A DNA stretch of 64,000 nt. Origin: Bacillus sp. HMF5848. Its GTDB lineage: Bacteria > Bacillota > Bacilli > Bacillales > HMF5848. Shown piece by piece: positions 17,179 to 26,072 of this stretch. Every line of letters starts with the position of its first letter. The stretch's first letter is position 1. The notes beneath the pieces are model-generated. The model did not search any database and was not told the origin of the DNA. It saw only the letters and a list, made by a program, of their open reading frames with translations. The position numbers were made by a program, and so were the translations under genes. Where the stretch lies: the NCBI RefSeq assembly GCF_003944835.1, contig NZ_RWIV01000001.1, positions 752,001 through 816,000 on the forward strand. The letters run 5' to 3'.

Positions 17179-18336
17179 TTATACTGACGTCTCCTTTAAC
17201 ACATATGGGCGGTATAACACAACAGCAGTAAAAATTAAAAAGAGCACGATACAGATAATTAAGAAGAAGCTGTCTCGGTAAAATTGAATGGCAAGTCCGC
17301 CGATAAATGGACCTGATATGCTTCCAACGCTAAAAGCAATGCCACAAAGTAAATTCCCTGCGGGGTGTAAGGAGGTAGGAAGTAAGTCGGCCATATAGCT
17401 AATTCCCATCGAGAATGTTGAACCTACGAACATACCCGCTACAAAAAAAGAAAGAAGTAGCAAAACAATAGAATCCATTGAGAAAAAAGCGAGTAGAAAA
17501 GATAGACTACCTGCAGCAAGGACTAATATAAGAGTATTACGCCTACCTATGCGATCACTAATGATACCTAAAGGAAATTGAAACAGAATACTACCTACTA
17601 CGAATGAAGGTAATATATATGCTACATGCTCGACTGTTAATCCAATACGCAATGCATAGACTGGAAAGTTCCCATTCAGTGATGCTTCAAGAAAGCCGTA
17701 TCCAAGCGGAGGCAAAAAGGCGATCCAGCCGAGCTGTAATGCTTTTTTAAATCGCCCCATTGACGAACGGTGAGACACACCTTCTGTTTCAAAGGACGGC
17801 ATTTCATTTTTTAATAAAAATACAGTTAACCAGCCAGCAAGACTAATAATAGCCGACACGATGAATGGTAACGCAACATTGATTTCGACTAATGGTGTAA
17901 TCATAGGACCTAGTGCAAAGCCTATACCGAAAGACAAACCATATAGAGAAATGTTACGACCTCTTCTATCGGCTGGAGATGTCGATGTAATCCATGTTTG
18001 AGTAGCAAAATGAAGCATGTTATCACCGATGCCAATAACGAGTCGTAATACGTACCAAAACAGAATAGAATGCCATATCGGGAACAGTGCAAGGCTTATG
18101 ATGACAAGAAGCCCGCCTATAACAATTAAGGGCTTAAATCCAAACTTTTGTAATGGCTTTTCCATAAACGGAGAAGCTAACAACACACCTATGTATAAAC
18201 CTGTAGCGTGTAGTCCATTTAATGATGAGTTAATACCATCGGTTTCAAAAATTATCGCAATTAAAGGCAATAATAGCCCCTGTGAGAAGCCTGAAATAGC
18301 AACGATACTTACTAATATCCAAAATCGTAATTTCAT
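17179..18336 (-). CDS. yfkF: MFS transporter (YfkF-like)
   Basis: A 385-residue major facilitator with about 12 membrane helices. The A-like motif appears as GIISDRIGRRNTL in the second half, and the first half has ASPFMEKPLQKFG. Size and position among other yfk genes suggest YfkF, a putative drug or metabolite exporter with no known substrate. The start is ATG at 18336 with GAGAGGG upstream; an extension to 18393 would lack a ribosome site. Confidence 0.75.
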   Translation of the reverse strand: MKLRFWILVSIVAISGFSQGLLLPLIAIIFETDGINSSLNGLHATGLYIGVLLASPFMEKPLQKFGFKPLIVIGGLLVIISLALFPIWHSILFWYVLRLVIGIGDNMLHFATQTWITSTSPADRRGRNISLYGLSFGIGFALGPMITPLVEINVALPFIVSAIISLAGWLTVFLLKNEMPSFETEGVSHRSSMGRFKKALQLGWIAFLPPLGYGFLEASLNGNFPVYALRIGLTVEHVAYILPSFVVGSILFQFPLGIISDRIGRRNTLILVLAAGSLSFLLAFFSMDSIVLLLLSFFVAGMFVGSTFSMGISYMADLLPTSLHPAGNLLCGIAFSVGSISGPFIGGLAIQFYRDSFFLIICIVLFLIFTAVVLYRPYVLKETSV

Positions 18337-18431
18337 TTTTATCCCTCTCGCTAGTAAGTCTTTAAAAACTAAATTATAATGTAAAAATAGCATGTTTGCT
18401 ATATGTTTGGTATTTTTAGGAGGTCTATATA

Positions 18432-18812
18432 ATGGAATTTAAAATGAAGGAGAATGGGTTTGTAACAAATGTTGAATACGGAGAACTGCATGTATCAGGT
18501 AACGAGGAATTTGGGTTTCGCCCGTATCAATTAATGGTTTCATCAATTGTTGTTTGCAGTGCTGGTGTGCTACGAAAGGTGTTAGAGAAGAAACGCCTAC
18601 ACCTTGAGGATATGACAGTAAAAGCAAACGTGATACGAAACGAATCAGAAGCAAATCGCATAGAGAAAATTGAAATCACATACCTATTAAAAGGTGAATT
18701 AGATGAAAAGAAAGTAGAACAGTCGATTGAGCTAGCTAGGAAGAATTGCCCTATGGTTCAATCGGTAGTAAATAGCATTCACATTACAGAAACCTTTGAA
18801 ATCATATCATAA
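18432..18812 (+). CDS. OsmC family protein
   Basis: A 126-residue OsmC/Ohr-fold protein. Motifs FRPYQLMVSSIVVCSAGVL (about 27-45) and ARKNCPMVQSV (about 98-108) hold the two conserved cysteines that reduce organic hydroperoxides in the Ohr and OsmC branches. AGGAGG lies 8 bases before the ATG. The next gene starts 28 bases after its stop, probably in the same transcript. Confidence 0.85.
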   Translation: MEFKMKENGFVTNVEYGELHVSGNEEFGFRPYQLMVSSIVVCSAGVLRKVLEKKRLHLEDMTVKANVIRNESEANRIEKIEITYLLKGELDEKKVEQSIELARKNCPMVQSVVNSIHITETFEIIS

Positions 18813-18840
18813 GGGTACCTTAACGACTAGGAGAACGTAC

Positions 18841-19458
18841 ATGTTAAAGCGAAGTTTATTTTATTTAATTGGTTTAACTATTATTTCATTTGGAGTGTCC
18901 TTAACGATTAAGGCAGATGTTGGCGTAGGCGCCTGGGACGCCCTGAATGTAGGACTTTCTGAAACTGTGGGTCTCACGGTTGGAAGTTGGGTCTTTATCG
19001 TAGGCTGTATTTTAATTGTTATCAATGCTTTACTTATGAAGAAGAAACCTGATTTACCCGCTCTTATTACCATTATAATGCTTGGCAGCTTAATTGATTT
19101 TTGGCTTCTAATTGCGTTGAAACCAGTTGTTTTACAAGGATTATTCATTCGTTACGTAATTTTTTTTATAGCGATTGTAGTTATAGCAATGGGAGTAGCC
19201 ATTTACTTACAAGCGAAGTTTGCTCCGGTTCCAATTGACGACTTGATGATAACGTTACGTCATCGTTTAAATTTAAATATCACCATGGCAAAAACAATGA
19301 ATGAGCTTTTGGCTTTAGTAGCTGCCTTTCTGCTTAGCGGCCCTATTGGTGTTGGTACACTCATTATAACGTTTTCTATCGGTCCTATTATTCAATTCTT
19401 TTTTCCGTTTTTTGAAAAATTATATACTGCTAATGCAGAAGTGGGTAAGTCACATTAA
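18841..19458 (+). CDS. yczE: YczE/YitT-like integral membrane protein
   Basis: A 205-residue protein with five to six helices. The pattern FGVSLTIKADVGVGAWDALNVGLSE (about 17-41) followed by VPIDDLMITLRHRL is typical of the YczE/YyaS group. Function is unresolved; B. subtilis YczE is recalled as affecting nonribosomal peptide or polyketide production. ATG at 18841 follows AGGAG. Confidence 0.75.
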   Translation: MLKRSLFYLIGLTIISFGVSLTIKADVGVGAWDALNVGLSETVGLTVGSWVFIVGCILIVINALLMKKKPDLPALITIIMLGSLIDFWLLIALKPVVLQGLFIRYVIFFIAIVVIAMGVAIYLQAKFAPVPIDDLMITLRHRLNLNITMAKTMNELLALVAAFLLSGPIGVGTLIITFSIGPIIQFFFPFFEKLYTANAEVGKSH

Positions 19459-19473
19459 AGGAGTGACTTAAAA

Positions 19474-20028
19474 ATGAATTTAAAGCACCAAAAACTAATT
19501 CCTGCTATTCGTAATATGAAGGACTTAGAAGTCATGATAAAAAGTTCGTTTACGTACGGAGTGTTTCTAGACTTACATGTAGCACAAGTAAAAAACGTTG
19601 TTTCTTTAGCGAAGTCACATGGGAAAGAAATGTTTTTACATGTAGATATGATACATGGCTTGAAAAGTGATGAGTATGCAACTGAATTCATTATACAGGA
19701 AATTAAGCCTGCTGGAATTATCTCAACTAGAGGGAATGTCATTATGAAGGCAAAGCAAAAAGGGATTATTTCTATACAACGTTTATTTTTAATCGATCAA
19801 ACTGCTTTAGAAAAAAGCTACCAAGTTATTGAAAAAACGCAGCCTGATTATATTGAATTATTGCCTGGAGTGTTGCCAAATTTCATTCAAGAAGTTAGAG
19901 AAAAAACAGGGAGAAATATATTAGCAGGTGGATTAATTCGTACAGTTGAAGATATTGAAACAGCCATTGAAGCAGGCGCTGAAGCTGTGACAACTTCAAA
20001 CAAAGACCTGTGGAAATATTTTAAGTAA
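19474..20028 (+). CDS. glpP: Glycerol-3-phosphate-responsive antiterminator GlpP
   Basis: A 184-residue GlpP-family TIM-barrel protein that, with glycerol-3-phosphate bound, prevents termination in leaders of glp mRNAs. Motifs include FLHVDMIHGLKSDEYATEF, PAGIISTRGNVI, LLPGVLPNFI and LAGGLIRTVEDIE. AAAGGAG precedes the ATG. The next gene is glpD with a leader terminator. glpF and glpK, which lie between glpP and glpD in B. subtilis, are absent here. Confidence 0.93.
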   Translation: MNLKHQKLIPAIRNMKDLEVMIKSSFTYGVFLDLHVAQVKNVVSLAKSHGKEMFLHVDMIHGLKSDEYATEFIIQEIKPAGIISTRGNVIMKAKQKGIISIQRLFLIDQTALEKSYQVIEKTQPDYIELLPGVLPNFIQEVREKTGRNILAGGLIRTVEDIETAIEAGAEAVTTSNKDLWKYFK

Positions 20029-20092
20029 AATACAGTTTTAGAAGTTTTCTAATAAACTATTCTTTAATTATGGTTTTTCTTTTTTAAAATGT

Positions 20093-20180
20093 TATAATAG
20101 TGATAAGTTAATAAACGGTTAGAGAATCGAGAGACCACAAACCACGGTAGAACCTATCGTGTGCTTTGTGGTCTCTTTTT
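20093..20180 (+). promoter_or_regulatory. glpD promoter and GlpP-dependent leader terminator
   Basis: A TATAAT hexamer lies at 20093-20098. About 30 bases on, GAGACCACAAA (20131-20141) pairs perfectly with TTTGTGGTCTC (20165-20175), with an inner CACGGTA/TATCGTG stem, followed by TTTTTG. This arrangement before glpD, with glpP next door, matches the known GlpP antitermination leader. Confidence 0.88.
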
Positions 20181-20230
20181 GTATTTTATTAAGGCATGGG
20201 TGAAAAATAAATATATTAGGGGGATTCAGT

Positions 20231-21889
20231 GTGGGAAACTTTTCAGCTCAAGAACGTAAAAATGAACTGACGAAAATGGCAGGACAAAATTATGACTTGC
20301 TCGTTGTTGGTGGGGGTATAACGGGCGCTGGTATAGCGTTTGATGCGGCTTCTCGAGGTATGAAGGTCGCTTTAGTGGAGATGCAGGATTTTGCTGCTGG
20401 TACGTCAAGTCGCTCAACTAAGCTTGTTCATGGTGGACTACGTTATTTAAAACAATTTGAAGTGAAAATGGTAGCAGAAGTAGGGAAAGAACGGGCGATT
20501 GTATATGAAAATGGCCCACACGTAACAACTCCTGAGTGGATGCTACTTCCGATTCATAAAGGTGGGACGTTTGGGAAATTCAGTACGTCGATTGGATTAC
20601 TTGTGTACGATTACTTAGCTGGTGTGAAACGTTCGGAACGCCGCAGTATGCTCAATGAAAATGAAACGTTAGCTAAAGAACCTCTATTAAAAAAACAAGG
20701 GTTAAAAGGTGGGGGCTATTACGTTGAGTATCGAACCGACGACGCACGGTTAACAATTGAGGTTATGAAAGAAGCGGTAAAGCATGGTGCAGAAGCAATC
20801 AACTATGCTAAGGTTGAAGAGTTTATATACGAAGGAAAAAAGGTAACAGGGGCAAAAGTTGTTGATCAAATTAGTGGGGATGAGTATACAATCCGTGCGA
20901 ACAAAATAGTAAATGCAACAGGTCCTTGGGTCGATTCATTGCGTGAAAAAGATAACTCAAAAAAGGGTAAATCGTTGCAGCTAACAAAAGGAATCCACTT
21001 AGTGATTGATCAAAGTCGTTTTCCTTTAAAGCAGGCTGTATATTTTGATACGGAAGACGGCCGCATGATTTTTGCTATTCCTCGAGATGGGAAGGCATAT
21101 GTAGGGACGACAGATACAGTGTATAAGGAGGATATTGCTCATCCACGGATAACAAAGGATGATCGTCAATATGTACTTGATGCGATTCATTACATGTTTC
21201 CTGAGCTAAATTTAACTGTAGATGATGTAGAATCCAGCTGGACTGGTTTAAGACCATTAATTCATGAAGATGGTAAAAGTCCTTCAGAGATTTCCCGAAA
21301 GGATGAGATTTGGCAATCAGAGTCTGGATTGCTGACGATTGCTGGAGGTAAGTTGACAGGGTACCGTAAAATGGGTGAAACTATTGTAGACCTTGTCGTA
21401 AACCTGTTAAAGCAGGAGGGAAAAGGAAACTTTGGAGGGTGTCGTACAAAGAATATGCCAATATCAGGTGGCCATGTTGGCGGCTCAAATAACTTTCCTG
21501 CGTTTGTACGTGATAAAGTTCAACGTGGCATGGAATTAGGGTTATCAGAAGAAAAAGCAAACGAGTTAACAAGAATGTATGGCTCGAATATTGATGCTGT
21601 TTATAACATTATCGAACAAGGTACGAATGAGACATACGGATTGCCTTTAGAGATTTACGCGCAACTTAAATATAGTGTTGAGCATGAAATGACCGTTACA
21701 CCAAATGACTTTTTTATTCGTCGTACAGGAGCGTTATTTTTTAATATTGCTTCGGTACAGCAACGGAAGGCTGGGATTATTGCGTGTATGGCTGACATGT
21801 TGAGTTGGAGTGAGGAACAACAAGAAACCTATACATCTGAGCTTGAAAAACACTTACATGATGCTGTTGTGCCAGTAAATGAAAAATAA
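20231..21889 (+). CDS. glpD: Aerobic glycerol-3-phosphate dehydrogenase
   Basis: A 552-residue FAD enzyme, peripheral to the membrane, that oxidises sn-glycerol-3-phosphate to dihydroxyacetone phosphate and passes electrons to quinone. It has the dinucleotide-binding [19 protein letters not shown] near residues 25-43 and [16 protein letters not shown] after it. GTG at 20231 has AGGGGG 7 bases upstream. Expression is controlled by the leader terminator and GlpP. Confidence 0.95.
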   Translation: MGNFSAQERKNELTKMAGQNYDLLVVGGGITGAGIAFDAASRGMKVALVEMQDFAAGTSSRSTKLVHGGLRYLKQFEVKMVAEVGKERAIVYENGPHVTTPEWMLLPIHKGGTFGKFSTSIGLLVYDYLAGVKRSERRSMLNENETLAKEPLLKKQGLKGGGYYVEYRTDDARLTIEVMKEAVKHGAEAINYAKVEEFIYEGKKVTGAKVVDQISGDEYTIRANKIVNATGPWVDSLREKDNSKKGKSLQLTKGIHLVIDQSRFPLKQAVYFDTEDGRMIFAIPRDGKAYVGTTDTVYKEDIAHPRITKDDRQYVLDAIHYMFPELNLTVDDVESSWTGLRPLIHEDGKSPSEISRKDEIWQSESGLLTIAGGKLTGYRKMGETIVDLVVNLLKQEGKGNFGGCRTKNMPISGGHVGGSNNFPAFVRDKVQRGMELGLSEEKANELTRMYGSNIDAVYNIIEQGTNETYGLPLEIYAQLKYSVEHEMTVTPNDFFIRRTGALFFNIASVQQRKAGIIACMADMLSWSEEQQETYTSELEKHLHDAVVPVNEK

Positions 21890-21896
21890 AAAATTA

Positions 21897-21932
21897 GAGA
21901 CTGCTCTTGGATAGAAGAGCGGTCTCTTGTGT
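21897..21932 (+). terminator. Terminator after glpD
   Basis: GAGACTGCTCTT (21897-21908) and AAGAGCGGTCTC (21915-21926) form a 12-bp stem with one G-T pair, followed by TTGTGTT. It ends at the 3' end of the convergent chemoreceptor gene. Confidence 0.8.
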
Positions 21933-23380
21933 TATTGTGTGAGTGTTTCTAAGTTTTTCGTTAAATTATGTAGCTCTTGAATACTAGCAATAATATCTTC
22001 CACACGTTGTTGTTGGTTTTCAGCGCTGGCTAATACTTCTTGTACCGCAGCAGCTGACTCCTCAGTGATCGACGACACGGATGTTATTTCTTCCATGACG
22101 TTTTCAGACGAACTCTTTAGGCTTTCATTCATAGAACGTAAATATTCTGCTTGTTCTAGGACGTTTGAAGAGTTTTGATTAATTTTTTCAAACAAGCTGT
22201 TCACATTGTTTGTTGAATGTTTACCTTCGCTTACAACCTCTAATCCTTCTTTTACCATTGATGTAGCATCACTGATTTTTATTTGAATGGTACCTAAAAT
22301 GCTCGATATTTGAGACGATGCATCATGTGCTTGTCTGGCAAGCTTTTGTACTTCATCAGCTACCACAGCAAATCCTTTGCCGTGCTCTCCAGCTCGAGCA
22401 GCTTCGATGGCCGCGTTTAACGATAATAAATTAGTTTGCGCAGCAATATCCGCAATTAAGGCAACAATGTTCCCTACTTTTTGATTTTCTTCATTTACAT
22501 CAGTCATGACAGTAGCAGTTTGCTTTACCATATCATCGATGTTGTTCATTTTTTTATGTAAATCGTTCATTGTTTTTTTACCTTGCTGTGTGATATCAAC
22601 GGTATCACGTGATGCATTCGCCATTGTAGCTGATGCCTCGTTTGTTTGCACAATGCTATTGTTAACATCATAAATAGCTGAGCTTATGTCTGCAAGGCTA
22701 GAAGCTTGAGATTCAATACCTGTTGCAAGCTCCTGGAACGAAGAAACAACCTCTTGTGTTATCGTACCTGTATACGTGGCGTTATCACGTAAAGATCTAC
22801 TTGAGTTGTTTAACACGTCTGTAGTATTTGACACTTCTTTCAGAATGTTTTCATTAGCCACTCTGGCTTTTTCAGATTCAATATTACTTTCTTCAACCTT
22901 TTTCAACATGTTAGATCCAATGCGACTTTGAACAACTAAAGCGATGACAACAAGTGCTACGAAAGCATTCATACCTACTAAATCTACCTCAGCATAAGAG
23001 GGCTTAGTGAATAAAAAGTAATTTAAGATTAAGATTGAGATAAACCCACTTAATAAAAGAGGTCTGAAGTTGTGATAAAGTGAGATGATGGCAATACATA
23101 GAAAAATAATTAGAGCATTTGTAACTTCGGATGTTTCACTAATGAAAAAGAATGTGATAATGTTCAATCCGATTGCTATGATGTACATGATGTAGGGTAT
23201 TACAAGTTTTCTCCAAATAAGAATAGAACACAATATGGCAACAGGAAAGCCTGCCATAGCAATAGTAATGACTGTGTTTAACGTGTCAATCGCTGCCCCC
23301 ATGCCAAGAAAAATACTTCCCCATAATAAGGCTACCATTAATTTATTCCGTTTATGTAAATCATTCAGTTTGTCTGTCAT
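21932..23380 (-). CDS. Methyl-accepting chemotaxis protein with polytopic N-terminus
   Basis: A 482-residue chemoreceptor. Five to six membrane helices (about 14-165) replace the usual large periplasmic sensor, followed directly by the signalling domain. The hairpin tip [20 protein letters not shown], then [13 protein letters not shown], is the conserved kinase-coupling region. There is no PAS or HAMP domain visible. It probably senses membrane state or a hydrophobic signal; the ligand cannot be deduced. Confidence 0.88.
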   Translation of the reverse strand: MTDKLNDLHKRNKLMVALLWGSIFLGMGAAIDTLNTVITIAMAGFPVAILCSILIWRKLVIPYIMYIIAIGLNIITFFFISETSEVTNALIIFLCIAIISLYHNFRPLLLSGFISILILNYFLFTKPSYAEVDLVGMNAFVALVVIALVVQSRIGSNMLKKVEESNIESEKARVANENILKEVSNTTDVLNNSSRSLRDNATYTGTITQEVVSSFQELATGIESQASSLADISSAIYDVNNSIVQTNEASATMANASRDTVDITQQGKKTMNDLHKKMNNIDDMVKQTATVMTDVNEENQKVGNIVALIADIAAQTNLLSLNAAIEAARAGEHGKGFAVVADEVQKLARQAHDASSQISSILGTIQIKISDATSMVKEGLEVVSEGKHSTNNVNSLFEKINQNSSNVLEQAEYLRSMNESLKSSSENVMEEITSVSSITEESAAAVQEVLASAENQQQRVEDIIASIQELHNLTKNLETLTQ

Positions 23381-23536
23381 AATTCGACACCTCCTATATA
23401 AAAATTATATCACCTGTGGTACAAAATACCTATTTTTATACACTCAATTTTGTCATTTTTTATAAAAAAATGGATAGAACATTACTCCTAAGAAAAAACT
23501 ATACAAAAGCATTATGTTGGAAGGAGTTTTGTGAAT

Positions 23537-24370
23537 ATGATGTCCAGAAAAAAAGTTATGACAATCATTTGTCTTGTAGTTATGATATTTGCTACAAACG
23601 TCTATGCGGCTCAAGATGCTCAAGATACAAAACCAACCGAAGAGCCAAAGAAAGAGGTAGCCTTTAAAGTTCCCGATTCAGTATTAGATATTTCGAAAGA
23701 CAATACGTACCCAAATCCGACGCAAGATTTGCCGTATTTACAACCAAGTGATATGGCGCAAGAGTTAATTGAAACAGCAGAGGTGGCTATTGAAAACCCT
23801 GACTTAATTCGAATTCTCAATGAAAGTAATATATCTGCACCACCAACTGCCATCGGTTATCGTGCCACTATATATTTAGGGCAATGGCCGCTAAATTATG
23901 AGTCTACAGAAACAAGTGCGAACTGGGAGTTTCAATTAGTAAATACGAATATGTACGACAATCGTGGTGGCAAAAAAAATCAACAAATGAGCTATAAGCA
24001 AGATGCTCAAAAGCATGTGCGTGGAGGCTTAACAGCGAAAGTTCCAAATGCAGAAGAGGTTAAAAAGATGATGATGCTAAAAGCAGCGGAAAAAACCGGC
24101 CTGCCTTTATCGTTTGAAACATATATTGGTCTCGGTACCAAAAAAGCACAGGTGTATAATGTACCAACTAAAAAACTTGGCTACTTATATGCACATGCCC
24201 CAGCTATTAATGAAAAAGGAAAAGTAACATATGGTGAAGTGTATTTAGTTCTGAAGGGTAGTAAAAAAATGCTCGTAATTAAAAATATAACGCGTCAAGG
24301 AATTGGCGCATGGATTCCTGTTCAAGACCACTTAACGTTTGGTTTTGTAACAAGTGAAACACCACGATAG
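23537..24370 (+). CDS. yfkD: YfkD family exported protein
   Basis: A 277-residue secreted protein of the YfkD family, function unknown. Signal peptide: MSRKKVMTIICLVVMIFA then NVYA. The mature part has PSVLDISKDN-type and IYLGQWPLNYESxETSANWE-type stretches recalled from B. subtilis YfkD. AAGGAG is 10 bases before ATG 23537; GTG at 23531 is an alternative. It is convergent with yfkC. Confidence 0.8.
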   Translation: MMSRKKVMTIICLVVMIFATNVYAAQDAQDTKPTEEPKKEVAFKVPDSVLDISKDNTYPNPTQDLPYLQPSDMAQELIETAEVAIENPDLIRILNESNISAPPTAIGYRATIYLGQWPLNYESTETSANWEFQLVNTNMYDNRGGKKNQQMSYKQDAQKHVRGGLTAKVPNAEEVKKMMMLKAAEKTGLPLSFETYIGLGTKKAQVYNVPTKKLGYLYAHAPAINEKGKVTYGEVYLVLKGSKKMLVIKNITRQGIGAWIPVQDHLTFGFVTSETPR

Positions 24371-24375
24371 AAGTG

Positions 24376-24424
24376 AACAAACAGCGTCCATTATGAGAAT
24401 GAACGCTGTTTGTTTTCGTCGGGC
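24376..24424. terminator. Terminator between yfkD and yfkC
   Basis: AACAAACAGCGT (24376-24387) pairs with ACGCTGTTTGTT (24413-24424), extended by CATT/AATG inside. It overlaps the last codons of yfkC and can serve both convergent genes. Confidence 0.75.
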
Positions 24425-25251
24425 TGTTGAATGCGAATGTGTTCCTCAGCCATTATAATCTGTTGGTCGTACATAGCTTGAGCTAGAGCACGTCTTGTTT
24501 CTTTCGCTGCTGTCCAGTAAACAGCGTCATCAACAAGACCTACAACAGTATATTCATACCCACGGTACCCAGCATTTAGAGATGTCATGCCGTACACTTG
24601 ATAAGGTTCTATTGGTGAGCCTGCATGATCTTTTTTTAAGAAATGAGTGTAGGTGTTATTTAGATGGTCACAAACAGATTGTAGTAGTTCCATTACATGT
24701 TCTGGATTTTCGCGATAGCTTACTACAACTTTTTCGATAACACGCATCCGTTCGATGTTGTAATTTTGAATTTGCTTTACCTCACCGTTACTTATAGTTA
24801 ATAGCTTTCCGCTCCACTCGCGTACTTTTAAAAAGCGCAATCCAATGTCTTCAACAGTTCCGTTAAACGTGTTGTTTACAGATACAAAATCACCTTTATG
24901 AAGTTGCTTTTCATATATTAAAAATAAACCACTTAAAATATCTTTAATTAAGCTTTGTGCACCAAACCCGACAATGATACCAACAATACCAGCGCCGGCT
25001 AATACACGTTCAAAGTTATCGATATAAAGTGATAATACAAAAAAAATAAAGCCAATTGTTGCGACATACTTCGTTATAGAACGAATCATGCTTTCAAGTG
25101 TTTCTTCTTTGCGTGTTTCAATAAAACTAGTGCGAGCAAAGAACTTATGTACACTTTTATTAATGAGCATAACAGCTAGCCAAACGATTGCGCCAACAAT
25201 CACAATTTCAATTTCACGGTTCGTTTTAAGTGTGTTCCAAATCTCTAACAT
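24391..25251 (-). CDS. yfkC: Small-conductance mechanosensitive channel YfkC
   Basis: A 286-residue MscS-family channel. Three N-terminal helices end in the pore helix AGAGIVGIIVGFGAQSLIKDILSGLF (about 82-107, shown in two parts: AGAGIVGIIVGFG and AQSLIKDILSGLF). The beta domain follows with VEDIGLRFLKVREW. It releases osmolytes on hypo-osmotic shock. ATG at 25251 has AGGAGG 7 bases upstream. The frame stays open another 118 codons upstream, but that part is not channel-like. Confidence 0.85.
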   Translation of the reverse strand: MLEIWNTLKTNREIEIVIVGAIVWLAVMLINKSVHKFFARTSFIETRKEETLESMIRSITKYVATIGFIFFVLSLYIDNFERVLAGAGIVGIIVGFGAQSLIKDILSGLFLIYEKQLHKGDFVSVNNTFNGTVEDIGLRFLKVREWSGKLLTISNGEVKQIQNYNIERMRVIEKVVVSYRENPEHVMELLQSVCDHLNNTYTHFLKKDHAGSPIEPYQVYGMTSLNAGYRGYEYTVVGLVDDAVYWTAAKETRRALAQAMYDQQIIMAEEHIRIQQPDENKQRSFS

Positions 25252-25387
25252 TTGCAAACCTCCTCTTCTATATTTTACCCTAAACAGACTTCTAGCACAG
25301 ACAGTTTTTAGACATACTAGTAAATAGTTGTAATCAATCGTTAAATTAGGTACCATAAAGCGAGCAAGATGAAAGGAGATTGTCACC

Positions 25388-25564
25388 ATGGGAAATGCTA
25401 TTGATGATAAAGGGCAACAAGTGGAATATTTGAAACAGCGCCTTAATATGTTCCTAAATGTTCTAGACTCGTTAGAGCCTGAAAATACGGAACTTGAAGA
25501 TATTGACCGTTTAATTAACCTAATGGAAGACCTTGAAGTGAAAATAAACCAATACAAAAAATAA
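25388..25564 (+). CDS. SE1561-like small protein (58 aa)
   Basis: The protein MGNAIDDKGQQVEYLKQRLN continues with NVLDSLEPENTELEDIDRL and ends KINQYKK. It is helical and acidic and resembles the small SE1561-type family of Firmicutes, function unknown. AAAGGAG lies 9 bases before the ATG at 25388. It is divergent from yfkC and closed by its own terminator. Confidence 0.75.
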   Translation: MGNAIDDKGQQVEYLKQRLNMFLNVLDSLEPENTELEDIDRLINLMEDLEVKINQYKK

Positions 25565-25588
25565 CGCGTGAATTCATGCGTTATTTTT
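25559..25588 (+). terminator. Terminator after the small gene
   Basis: AAATAACGC (25559-25567) and GCGTTATTT (25578-25586) form a 9-bp stem that includes the stop codon, followed by TTT. Confidence 0.75.
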
Positions 25589-25959
25589 TGTTTGAATTTA
25601 ATCAAGCAGGGTAATAGAGGTACAAGAGGTAGTCAGGATTGATATGTACTGAAACACCTGTGAATTGTGTTACTGGGCATGAATATAATCTATTTTCGAC
25701 AAGAATCCATATTTCCTCGGAAATTAAAACGAAAAAAGATATGATATTGGTATTCTCGACATGAATCCATGTGTTTTTCACCAAATGTTATCTATTAAAA
25801 TACACGAGGTTTGCATTCTAGGCAAAATTCTACATAATATTTTATTGTTAAGCAGACATAAATAAGCTTGAACGTAAGCTAACGCTGAAAACGATGTGAC
25901 TGTCTGAAGCTCAACTGATAATTAATTCAGTGAAGTGCATATTTTCAAAAAATTCCTTT
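25589..25959. other. Intergenic region with a short direct repeat
   Basis: No gene is supported. A short direct repeat, TCGACAAGAATCCAT near 25694 and TCGACATGAATCCAT near 25754, is the only structure seen. The reverse-strand frame that spans it has no ribosome site. Confidence 0.4.
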
Positions 25960-25998
25960 ACGTAATCGCTTTCGCAACTAAGAGGGTAGGAGTATAAT
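25960..25998 (+). promoter_or_regulatory. Probable fumA promoter with a weak cre-like site
   Basis: TATAAT at 25993-25998 is a good -10. Just upstream, 25960-25975 (ACGTAATCGCTTTCGC) resembles a CcpA cre site with three mismatches. Carbon catabolite control of a TCA-cycle enzyme would be sensible, but the match is weak. Confidence 0.35.
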
Positions 25999-26072
25999 AT
26001 AATGTGGGGAACTAAGTATGTTCGAGACATTTCGGGCATACACATATTTAGTGGCAAAGGGAGTGTGATTGT

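Noticed and set aside
25252-25605. 118-codon N-terminal extension of the YfkC channel
   Set aside because: The extension overlaps the divergent 58-aa gene, is not channel-like, and the ATG at 25251 has a good AGGAGG site.
25602-25784. Reverse-strand 60-codon frame (WIHVEN/WILVEN repeats)
   Set aside because: No ribosome site or family resemblance; the repeated peptides come from a short DNA repeat.
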